This document shows positions 1-5,001 of a stretch of DNA of 5,001 bases, one piece after another. Position 1 is the first letter of the stretch. Every line of letters begins with the position of its first letter. The DNA comes from Acidimicrobiales bacterium (GTDB lineage Bacteria; Actinomycetota; Acidimicrobiia; Acidimicrobiales; Poriferisodalaceae): positions 1-5,001 of the forward strand of contig JAGQSP010000294.1 in the NCBI GenBank assembly GCA_020439485.1, read 5' to 3'. The position numbers and the translations under genes were made by a program. The notes below the pieces were generated by a model. It had not been told where the DNA came from. It saw only the letters and a program-made list of their open reading frames with translations, and searched no databases.

Positions 1-56
1 TGCTGGTTCTGGCAGATCACTGGCTGCGCCAGCAAGCCACCGACGTGCTGGGCTAG
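1..56 (+). CDS. Possible 3' end of a plus-strand gene (partial)
   Basis: The plus frame beginning at base 3 is open to a TAG at 54-56 and would encode a C-terminus reading LVLADHWLRQQATDVLG. The composition is protein-like (an amphipathic, helix-like end), and 13 of 17 codons end in G or C, as in the neighbouring genes. It would converge on the PAC2 gene, whose stop lies 9 bases further right. The fragment is too short to assign a family. Other frames across these bases are also open, so this rests on composition and on the convergent arrangement only. The alternative is that bases 1-65 are intergenic, or the upstream part of another minus-strand gene. Confidence 0.38.
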   Translation, partial: LVLADHWLRQQATDVLG

Positions 57-60
57 CCCA
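49..60. other. Perfect 12-base palindrome TGGGCTAGCCCA
   Basis: TGGGCTAGCCCA reads the same on both strands. It overlaps the putative plus-strand stop codon (54-56) and lies in the junction with the PAC2 stop. As RNA it could form only a 4-bp stem around a CTAG loop, and no T-run follows on either strand. It is therefore a weak candidate for a bidirectional terminator and could equally be a protein-binding site or chance. Confidence 0.3.
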
Positions 61-65
61 ACCGG

Positions 66-914
66 TCAGTCCTGCTGGCCGCGCAGGAACTTTTCGATCT
101 CGGCGGCCAGATCGTCGCCCGAAATTGCCTCATCTCGTGCGCGCATGTCGGCATCGAGTTCCAGACGCTTCACGTACTCGAGCACCTCGTCGTCGGTGGC
201 GATCGCTGCGTCGACGCGGTCTTCCCATTCGCCGACGGTCGAGTCGAGGCGTTCGGGCCATGTCTCGAGGCCAAGTATCCCCTTGAGCCGGCGCAACAGC
301 GCCTGTTGGCCCTTCGGGTTGGTCGGACCGGACACATAGTGCGGAACCGACGCCCGAATCGAGATGACGGGAACATCGGCCCGATCGAGGGTGTCGTGCA
401 TGACACCAACGATGCCGGTTGGGCCCTCGTAGGTCGGTTTCGACAGGCCAAGCCGAGCAGCGAGTTTGGGGTCGGTGGCGCTGCCCTGAACCGGGGCCGA
501 ACGCGAGTGGGGCACCATCCCGACATTTGAGCCGACGGTGATGACCATCTCGGTCGAAGTGTCGACCACGACCTCCAGGATCGATTCGGCGAACGAACGC
601 CACTGCAGGCGTGGCTCGACGCCTGCCAGCAGCAGGAGGTCGTGGGCCGAGTCTGTGTGGGCCATCAATATCTCGTTGGCCGGCCACCAGATCTCGCGCT
701 TGCCCCCGGGACCGACCGCCACCTCGGGTCGGGTTTCCTGGAAGTCGAAGAACTCTTCGGGATCGATGCTGGCCAGCAGGTCTGCGTCGTAGCGGTCGGC
801 GAGCCATCGCAGGGCCGACGTTGCGCTGTCGCCGGCGTCGAACAATCCCTCGAAGGCAACCAGCATCAGGGGCCGGCGCAGGCTTGGTATCTCGTGCCAA
901 TCGACCTGTGTCAC
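66..914 (-). CDS. PAC2 family protein (actinobacterial proteasome-assembly-chaperone-like)
   Basis: This 282-aa cytoplasmic protein has no signal peptide or membrane segment. It matches the PAC2 fold family as found in actinobacteria. Residues 16-38 form a first strand followed by a G-L-F-D-A-G-type turn and helix. A central strand (residues 122-128, EMVITVG) leads into VPHSRSAPV (134-142), the counterpart of the PHTRP-like segment of actinobacterial homologues. EGPTGIVGVMHD (163-174) and ISIRASVPHYV (185-195) are the other family hallmarks. The C-terminal ~70 residues are charged and helical. Eukaryotic PAC2 helps assemble the 20S proteasome; the role of the actinobacterial proteins is not well defined, so no partner is assigned. 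The start is GTG, 57 bases after the LLM stop, with no Shine-Dalgarno. The only upstream in-frame alternatives are near the LLM stop and less plausible. The family call is strong and the function open. Confidence 0.88.
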   Translation of the reverse strand: MTQVDWHEIPSLRRPLMLVAFEGLFDAGDSATSALRWLADRYDADLLASIDPEEFFDFQETRPEVAVGPGGKREIWWPANEILMAHTDSAHDLLLLAGVEPRLQWRSFAESILEVVVDTSTEMVITVGSNVGMVPHSRSAPVQGSATDPKLAARLGLSKPTYEGPTGIVGVMHDTLDRADVPVISIRASVPHYVSGPTNPKGQQALLRRLKGILGLETWPERLDSTVGEWEDRVDAAIATDDEVLEYVKRLELDADMRARDEAISGDDLAAEIEKFLRGQQD

Positions 915-971
915 GCGAACAGCATGCCCGACCGAATGGCTTGTACCTACTCTGGGCTCTGCTTCGCCGGG
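915..971 (-). promoter_or_regulatory. Gap before the PAC2 gene; weak leaderless-type promoter candidate
   Basis: No purine-rich Shine-Dalgarno precedes the GTG start of the PAC2 gene. A CATGCT hexamer (minus strand) ends 6 bases before the GTG, a spacing that would place the transcription start at about the first base of the start codon. It departs from the TANNNT -10 pattern at its first base, and the -35 region (TAGGTA, 17 bases upstream) is not convincing. Read-through from the LLM gene is equally possible. No terminator-like hairpin is visible here. Confidence 0.2.
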
Positions 972-1883
972 TCAGGCGAGCAGCCGCCTGACGTGCCCCA
1001 GCAACTCGATCGACCTCAGGGCTTGCTCTTCGGGCACCGCGAGCTGGCGCACTGCGATATCGGTGGCTCCGGCCCGGCCCAACTCGGCGAATCGCTCGGC
1101 GACCTGCTCGACCGTGCCGAACGTGACGTCGGACGGGGTCATGCCCCGATAGCCCCTGTCGAACAGGTCGTTCACCAGTCGATTTGCCGACGCTTCGTCG
1201 TCGGCGACGATCACGTCTTGGCGCGCCACCACACGCTCGGGCTGATGTCCCCGTTCGGCGCAGACCCGGGCAAAGCGGGTCATAGTGTCGGTCGCCTTCT
1301 CGAGCGAACCGGGCGAGACATAGAGGCTGGCTCGACATCGTGCGACCCGCTCGAGGGCTGCGTCGACCCCAGCGCCCATCCACCACTCCACGGACCTCTG
1401 TGGTCGCATGGCCAGGCTGGCTTCGGTTATACCCAGGCGCTGGGACGACACGGTCTGGCCGTCGAACAGGGCCGAGATGACCCGAATCGACTCCTCGAGG
1501 TCGGCCGCTCGGCGGTTGAACACCGCACCCATTGCTCGGAACTGGCCCTCACCCCAGCCGATGCCCGTCTGCACTATGAACCGCCCGGGATGCATGGCAG
1601 CCAAGGTCCCAACGTGTTCTGCCACCAGCAACGGTTTCCACAGTGGCAGTAGAAACAGGCACCCGATGGGCCGGTTCGAATCGGTGGCCCACTCGCAGAC
1701 CAGTCGGCCCATGATGGGCGTGTTCTGGACATAGCTGTGAGCGGTGTTGTGGTGATCGCCCACGGTCAAGAAGTCGAGGCCGGCCGCAGCCCCCGCACGG
1801 GTGCGACCCAGCATGCGCTCGACCTGCAACTCGGCAGGGGCTGCGCCGAAGGTCGACGCCAGGGACATTCCGACGCCGACCAT
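972..1883 (-). CDS. LLM class (luciferase-like) flavin- or F420-dependent oxidoreductase
   Basis: This 303-aa cytoplasmic protein is near the usual length for a single-domain bacterial luciferase-like TIM-barrel enzyme. The N-terminal strand (MVGVGMSLA) and the V-G-D-H-H motif at residues 41-45 match the start of the family barrel. PLWKPLLVAEHVGTLAAM (80-97) followed by HPGRFIVQTGIGWGEGQF (98-115) is the classic segment with G100-R101-F102 and the G107-I-G-W loop near the cofactor phosphate. MRPQR (159-163) with WWMGAG (167-172) corresponds to the later family strand before the C-terminal cofactor-binding half. Such enzymes use FMN or F420 to oxidise or reduce varied small molecules; neither cofactor nor substrate can be fixed from this sequence. 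The ATG start is supported by a GGAGG 5 bases upstream. It lies 33 bases after the lipoprotein gene, so co-transcription is likely. Confidence 0.9.
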   Translation of the reverse strand: MVGVGMSLASTFGAAPAELQVERMLGRTRAGAAAGLDFLTVGDHHNTAHSYVQNTPIMGRLVCEWATDSNRPIGCLFLLPLWKPLLVAEHVGTLAAMHPGRFIVQTGIGWGEGQFRAMGAVFNRRAADLEESIRVISALFDGQTVSSQRLGITEASLAMRPQRSVEWWMGAGVDAALERVARCRASLYVSPGSLEKATDTMTRFARVCAERGHQPERVVARQDVIVADDEASANRLVNDLFDRGYRGMTPSDVTFGTVEQVAERFAELGRAGATDIAVRQLAVPEEQALRSIELLGHVRRLLA

Positions 1884-1888
1884 CGAAG

Positions 1889-1893
1889 CCTCC
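1889..1893 (-). promoter_or_regulatory. Shine-Dalgarno for the LLM gene
   Basis: On the minus strand GGAGG is followed by the 5-base spacer CTTCG and then ATG. This fixes the LLM start at 1883 rather than at the second methionine, five codons downstream. Confidence 0.75.
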
Positions 1894-1916
1894 AGATTGT
1901 TGTTGCTGCGAAGTTC

Positions 1917-4298
1917 CTAGAACTGGCGGGTCGGGAACTCGACCCGGCCTGTTTCCTCGAAGCTACCCAGTTCTACGGTGAGAATGCCCTTCTGGGCTAC
2001 GGCATGCAGCTGGTCGCCGACCACCACGGTGCGCTGAATCTGGGCCCGCCAGTCGCTCTCGATCCAGGTGTAGCAGTCGCTGATCGGCGGCTCTTCGTCG
2101 GGGAGTCTGGGCTCGGTTTCGGCTGCTGGGGGTTCTTCGGCGGCAGCGGCTTCGTCGGCAGGGGGTGCGTCTGTGCCGTCTGCGCTGCCACCGGTGGCGC
2201 CTGCGGACGTCGCGCCCACCACGGGCTCGTCTACCGGGCGACCGTTCTGGTCGTAGGCCTCGACCAACTCGGTGCGGCCGTCGTCGTAGATCCGTTCGAC
2301 TGACCAGCCCTCTGGGCCATAGCACTCACGCATGCGGGTGGGTTCTTGCATGGTCACCCTTCCCAGCTCGGTGATGGTGCCATCGCTGACCCGCAGACCG
2401 ATCGCCCCGAAGAACGACTCGTCTTGTTCGGACTCGGCGTTCCAGCCATATGAGCTCACCGGCAGCACGACCAGCTGCTCTGCCGGCCACCAGAGAAATG
2501 CCCGGGCGTCCCACTCGGTGTCGCTGTACGAGCCATCGAGCGTCCATTGGGCGATCCGGGTGGGGTTGGCCCGGTCTGAGATGTCGAACAGCGAAACCTG
2601 GGTTCCGGTGGTGCGCCCGTCGTCGGTTGCGTCCTGGCCCACACCCAGCAGCAGGCCGTCGCCGAGCGGATGCAGGTAGGCCGAGTAGCCGTTGATCTTC
2701 AGCTCGCCCAACAGCACCGGTGCGGTGGGGTTGCTGAGGTCGATCGTGTACAGCGGGTCGGTCTGGCGGAATGTCACAACCGTCGCCAGGTCACCCATGA
2801 AGCGCACTGCAAAGATGCGCTCGCCCTTGCCCAGGTCGTCTATCTGACCGACGACGTCGAGCTCGGCGCCGTCTTGGCCTTCGACGGTTTCGAGCACATA
2901 GAGCGAGCTCGACGAGGTGTCGCCATCGCTCCAGAACATGCCGTCGTGCGTTGTCGCGATTCGCAGTCGGCCATCGTGCTCTGACAGCGAGTATTGGTTC
3001 AGCACGGTGCCCGGCACCGATCCGCTGGCGACATAGTCGGTGCGGGTCGGGTCTGAGATGTCGAAGCGGTGGATCGCCGTCGAGGTACGAGGCGGTTCGC
3101 CGATCTGCTCGCCACGGTCGTCGTAGTACTGCGACCAGTCGATCCACTCGGTCGTTGCGACATACAACGACTGGGTGCTGGCGTACACCGTCTGGCCGTC
3201 GGCCAGCACCGACACGGCGTCAGGAGCGGCAAGGCCGCCACCGCGGAGGTCGATGGTGACGACGTTCAGCATGTTCAGCCCCGAGAAGTCGGTGGGGTGA
3301 TAGGCACGATTGCAGTCGACCAGGGTGCCTTCTTCGATGACTGTGCCCGAACCATCCTCCAGAACGAAATAGGGCAGCCAGTTGGCCTCGGTCGAGTTGC
3401 GGATCAGCTCTCGGTTGGCCTCCTGCGCGACCTGCTCGGCGTTCTCGTTGTCGCGCTGGGCTTCCAGACCGTCGCCGCCGTATTCGGGGTAGTTCCATTC
3501 GAAACCGACCGGGCCCGACTGCACGACCACTCTGGCGACTCCGTCGATCAGGCGTGAGCTGAGCTGGGCGCCGTCGAGGTGGAGCCGTCGGCTGGTCGTC
3601 AACTGGGTGCCCTCGATGTCCACCTCGATCAGTGTCGAGATGGGGCTGCCCGTCGGGACGATACCTATGCGCACGTCGGCCATGGGCATCACTTCGTACT
3701 GGCTGGCGCTGGCCAACAGCAGCACCCGATCGCCGTCGAACAGCATCTCCGATACCCAGGTTTCGGCCGGCAGCTCGAGCGAGTCGAGCAGCACCGGCAC
3801 GTCGCCGGTCACGTCGAGGAGGTGAAGGGTGCCATCTGCGATGACCAGCATTCGCGAGCCGTCGGTCTTGACCAGGTCGGGTTCGTCGACGCCTGCTTCT
3901 TGAATGTTCGTGCCGCTGAAATCGACACCCTCCTGGCGGGCTGCTGTGGTCTCTGTAGCCGACTCTGCGAACGGCGCACCGGTGGCCTCGCCCGAAGCGG
4001 CGGCGTCCATCGCCACATCGTCGACGGCCATGAACGGCCCACCGAACCAGCCGTTGTTCAGGCCCCACGGGCCTACGACCTCGAGGGCGTTGGTCTTCAT
4101 GTGGTCGAGGAATGCGTCGCACGAATCGAACGCAGCCAGGGCCGAGATGAGCTGGGTGTCTATGCCAGGCGTCCCGATGTCGATGGTGGATGGGGTCGGG
4201 TCGCCGCCGCTCGACTTTTCACCGTCGCTGGTGCAAGCTGCGGTGGCCGTCGCGAACGCAAGGAACGTTGCGGCGAGAATCCTGTGAGAACGGCGCAT
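1917..4298 (-). CDS. Secreted lipoprotein with a C-terminal beta-propeller domain (PF09826/COG4880 type)
   Basis: This 793-aa protein has an N-terminal lipoprotein signal: Arg/His-rich residues 2-6, a hydrophobic stretch at 7-21, and a TAAC-type lipobox with Cys22. It should be anchored on the outer face of the membrane. A Ser/Gly/Thr-rich linker follows. The family signature is at 127-147: TNIQEAGVDEPDLVKTDG, the N-x-Q-x-x-G-V-D-E-x-D-x-V-K-x-D-G pattern of the Beta_propel family. Blade-like strands ending in F/I-D-I/L-S-x-P/N motifs recur near 412 (FDISDPTRT), 520 (IDLSNPTAP) and 571 (FDISDRANP), and NGYSAYLHPLGDGLLLGVG (536-554) is another family segment. Besides Cys22 there are four cysteines (60, 329, 659, 742). 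Residues 694-739 form an acidic low-complexity insert. No enzymatic motif is seen, and the family's role is unknown; ligand or protein binding at the cell surface is a guess. The ATG is chosen over an in-frame TTG 28 codons upstream because of the Shine-Dalgarno and the signal peptide. Confidence 0.88.
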   Translation of the reverse strand: MRRSHRILAATFLAFATATAACTSDGEKSSGGDPTPSTIDIGTPGIDTQLISALAAFDSCDAFLDHMKTNALEVVGPWGLNNGWFGGPFMAVDDVAMDAAASGEATGAPFAESATETTAARQEGVDFSGTNIQEAGVDEPDLVKTDGSRMLVIADGTLHLLDVTGDVPVLLDSLELPAETWVSEMLFDGDRVLLLASASQYEVMPMADVRIGIVPTGSPISTLIEVDIEGTQLTTSRRLHLDGAQLSSRLIDGVARVVVQSGPVGFEWNYPEYGGDGLEAQRDNENAEQVAQEANRELIRNSTEANWLPYFVLEDGSGTVIEEGTLVDCNRAYHPTDFSGLNMLNVVTIDLRGGGLAAPDAVSVLADGQTVYASTQSLYVATTEWIDWSQYYDDRGEQIGEPPRTSTAIHRFDISDPTRTDYVASGSVPGTVLNQYSLSEHDGRLRIATTHDGMFWSDGDTSSSSLYVLETVEGQDGAELDVVGQIDDLGKGERIFAVRFMGDLATVVTFRQTDPLYTIDLSNPTAPVLLGELKINGYSAYLHPLGDGLLLGVGQDATDDGRTTGTQVSLFDISDRANPTRIAQWTLDGSYSDTEWDARAFLWWPAEQLVVLPVSSYGWNAESEQDESFFGAIGLRVSDGTITELGRVTMQEPTRMRECYGPEGWSVERIYDDGRTELVEAYDQNGRPVDEPVVGATSAGATGGSADGTDAPPADEAAAAEEPPAAETEPRLPDEEPPISDCYTWIESDWRAQIQRTVVVGDQLHAVAQKGILTVELGSFEETGRVEFPTRQF
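2082..2219 (-). other. Acidic Ala/Pro/Glu/Gly-rich insert in the lipoprotein
   Basis: Codons 694-739 of the lipoprotein encode a low-complexity stretch: first Gly/Ser/Ala/Thr-rich (about 695-710), then Ala/Pro/Glu/Asp-rich (711-738). It is almost certainly disordered and interrupts folded propeller sequence, because recognisable strands resume with YTWIESDWRAQIQRTVVV (743-760). Cys659 and Cys742 lie on either side. The reading frame is intact through it. Confidence 0.7.
4233..4298 (-). other. Lipoprotein signal peptide with Cys22 lipobox
   Basis: The first 22 codons encode MRRSHRILAATFLAFATA then TAAC, with basic residues, a hydrophobic core and a cysteine preceded by small residues. The -3 residue is Thr rather than the usual Leu, a tolerated but weaker lipobox. 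The following TSDGEKSSGG is a typical flexible tether. Export would be by Sec, since no twin-arginine motif precedes a suitable core. Confidence 0.75.
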
Positions 4299-4304
4299 GG
4301 CCGG

Positions 4305-4311
4305 ACCTCCC
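4305..4311 (-). promoter_or_regulatory. Shine-Dalgarno for the lipoprotein gene
   Basis: The minus strand reads GGGAGGT, then the 6-base spacer CCGGCC, then ATG. This strong ribosome-binding site sets the start at 4298 and argues against the in-frame TTG at 4382. Confidence 0.8.
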
Positions 4312-4345
4312 GACGATCGGTCGAAACTGTGTTGTCGACCTCTGT

Positions 4346-4373
4346 GACGTTCGTCCAGTCGTCTGCGGTTCCC
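4346..4373 (-). promoter_or_regulatory. Candidate ECF-sigma-type promoter before the lipoprotein gene
   Basis: In the 106-base gap between the methyltransferase-like stop and the lipoprotein start, the minus strand carries GGGAACC (4373-4367), a 17-base spacer (4366-4350) and CGTC (4349-4346). GGAAC-type -35 and CGTC-type -10 elements about 16-17 bases apart are the usual form of extracytoplasmic-function sigma promoters. Transcription would begin near 4339, leaving a leader of about 40 bases that contains the Shine-Dalgarno. It would suit a gene for a cell-surface protein. Such short motifs also arise by chance in GC-rich DNA. No better housekeeping promoter is visible in this gap, although an AT-rich patch (GATATTT, around 4384-4390) exists. 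Confidence 0.35.
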
Positions 4374-4404
4374 AGCGGGCAAGAAATATCACGCTGTGTA
4401 GCAA

Positions 4405-4965
4405 TTAGGTCACGCGGCGTAGAGCACAAATGCGCCACCGGCCGTCTTCGGGCTCGAACGCCCAGTTCGACCACGCACCGGCCTCTTCCAACCCCAGCAA
4501 GCCAGCGATCCGCCCGACCTCGCCGAGGTCGATTGGCGCAACTGGAATCGCCTCGACGGCGGCCCGGTTGGTGAACTCGACTATTCGCAGGTCGTGGCCT
4601 GTTCGCTCATCGCTGGACCACAACAGCACCCGCTCGTCGTCGACCAACAGCGGTTCGGGCCCGCCCGGAGCGGGGTGAATCGGTTCTTCGTAGACGACCA
4701 GGCCACCCGGGTATACAAGGCGCACCGCTGTGTCGAGCACGTCGCGCACCCCAAGAGTCGTCAGCAGGCACGGGTCCAGAGCCACCACCGCAGCCGCCGA
4801 GGCCTCCGGGCTCAGGTGGCGAGCAAGCCGGGCATCGAGGCGGACGACCCGGCCCCCGCCAGCCATCGACTGCAGCGCACCGGCGACCAATCGCGGGTCG
4901 CGCTCTATGCCGGGCCATGGCCGGGTCGGATCCAAGGCGGTGTAGTAGGCAAGGCCCCTGCTCAC
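4405..4965 (-). CDS. Hypothetical protein with a methyltransferase-like Rossmann pattern
   Basis: This is a soluble protein of 186 aa from the GTG start. The order of elements recalls class I SAM methyltransferases after motif I: WPGIERDPRLVAGALQSM (17-34) like the acidic strand-2 end and helix, GGGRVVRLDARLARHL (36-51) like strand 3, AAAVVALDPCLL (57-68) like strand 4, and VRLVYPGGLVVYEEP (81-95) like the R-x-L-x-P-G-G strand-5 region. The C-terminal half (about 100-186) ends in strand-rich sequence. No G-x-G-x-G loop is present before residue 17, so SAM binding is doubtful. The frame stays open upstream to the window edge but contains no start codon there, so either GTG at 4965 is the start or the gene begins outside the window. 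No Shine-Dalgarno is seen; a -10-like element supports a leaderless start. The coding call is good and the functional hint weak. Confidence 0.7.
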   Translation of the reverse strand: MSRGLAYYTALDPTRPWPGIERDPRLVAGALQSMAGGGRVVRLDARLARHLSPEASAAAVVALDPCLLTTLGVRDVLDTAVRLVYPGGLVVYEEPIHPAPGGPEPLLVDDERVLLWSSDERTGHDLRIVEFTNRAAVEAIPVAPIDLGEVGRIAGLLGLEEAGAWSNWAFEPEDGRWRICALRRVT

Positions 4966-4972
4966 GCGCCAG

Positions 4973-4978
4973 ACGGTA
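4973..4978 (-). promoter_or_regulatory. Candidate -10 element for a leaderless transcript
   Basis: The minus strand reads TACCGT, matching the actinobacterial TANNNT -10 pattern, followed by the 7-base stretch CTGGCGC and then the GTG start of the 186-aa protein. This spacing would place the transcription start on or next to the GTG, which fits the missing Shine-Dalgarno. The -35 position 17 bases upstream reads AGGCAA and matches TTGACA poorly. Confidence 0.38.
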
Positions 4979-5001
4979 GCGGCGTGTCGCCGGACTTGCC
5001 T

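Noticed and set aside
66..100. C-terminal RGQQD of the PAC2 protein as a Pup-like GGQ/GGE tail
   Set aside because: It lacks the double glycine and the final Gln/Glu of Pup, and the protein is far larger than Pup; the resemblance is superficial.
130..1386. A 418-codon minus-strand frame overlapping the PAC2 and LLM genes
   Set aside because: The translation is extremely Arg-rich and low in hydrophobic residues, and it overlaps two genes with clear family motifs in another frame.
642..1652. A 336-codon open frame on the plus strand opposite the LLM and PAC2 genes
   Set aside because: It spans two well-recognised minus-strand genes and their gap, has no family resemblance, and is the expected antisense by-product of strong G/C third-position bias.
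1912..1924. Small hairpin AGTTC-CTA-GAACT over the lipoprotein stop codon
   Set aside because: A 5-bp stem with a 3-base loop and no T-run is too weak for an intrinsic terminator, and the next gene starts 33 bases on with its own ribosome-binding site, which suggests co-transcription.
4299..4382. Alternative TTG start adding 28 residues to the lipoprotein
   Set aside because: It would put a charged, non-signal segment before the signal peptide and lacks a Shine-Dalgarno, whereas the ATG at 4298 has GGGAGGT at ideal spacing.
3579..4574. A 331-codon open frame on the plus strand opposite the lipoprotein gene
   Set aside because: It runs through the lipoprotein N-terminus, the intergenic gap and the end of the next gene. 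Its translation is Arg/Gly/His-rich with no motif, typical of a shadow frame.

Overview
The window looks like ordinary chromosomal DNA from a high-GC actinobacterium. Evidence for this is the strong G/C bias at third codon positions, the GTG starts, and a PAC2-family protein of the actinobacterial type beside a luciferase-like flavin/F420-type oxidoreductase. An uncultured Acidimicrobiia-like lineage would fit, but this is inference and no marker gene here settles it. I see no mobile element, CRISPR array, RNA gene, origin or tandem repeat.

The layout is simple. Four genes lie head to tail on the minus strand. In transcription order (right to left) they are: a small Rossmann/methyltransferase-like protein (4405-4965), a large secreted beta-propeller lipoprotein (1917-4298), an LLM-class oxidoreductase (972-1883) and a PAC2-family protein (66-914). 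The gaps are 106, 33 and 57 bases. At the left edge (about 1-56) the last codons of a plus-strand gene appear to converge on the PAC2 gene, with 9 bases between the two stop codons.

The lipoprotein and LLM genes each have a clear Shine-Dalgarno sequence. The first minus-strand gene and the PAC2 gene begin with GTG and have no visible Shine-Dalgarno. For the first, a TANNNT-type -10 element sits at the distance expected for a leaderless message. The 106-base gap before the lipoprotein gene holds a possible ECF-sigma-type promoter (GGAACC, 17 bases, CGTC) and is the best regulatory candidate. From there the lipoprotein and LLM genes, and possibly PAC2, could be co-transcribed.

No shared pathway is evident. 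The lipoprotein would act outside the membrane, and the LLM enzyme and PAC2 protein in the cytoplasm. I do not see a convincing new system. The points most worth a second look are the ECF-like promoter, the acidic Ala/Pro/Glu-rich insert in the propeller flanked by two cysteines, and the methyltransferase-like protein with no visible SAM-binding glycine loop.
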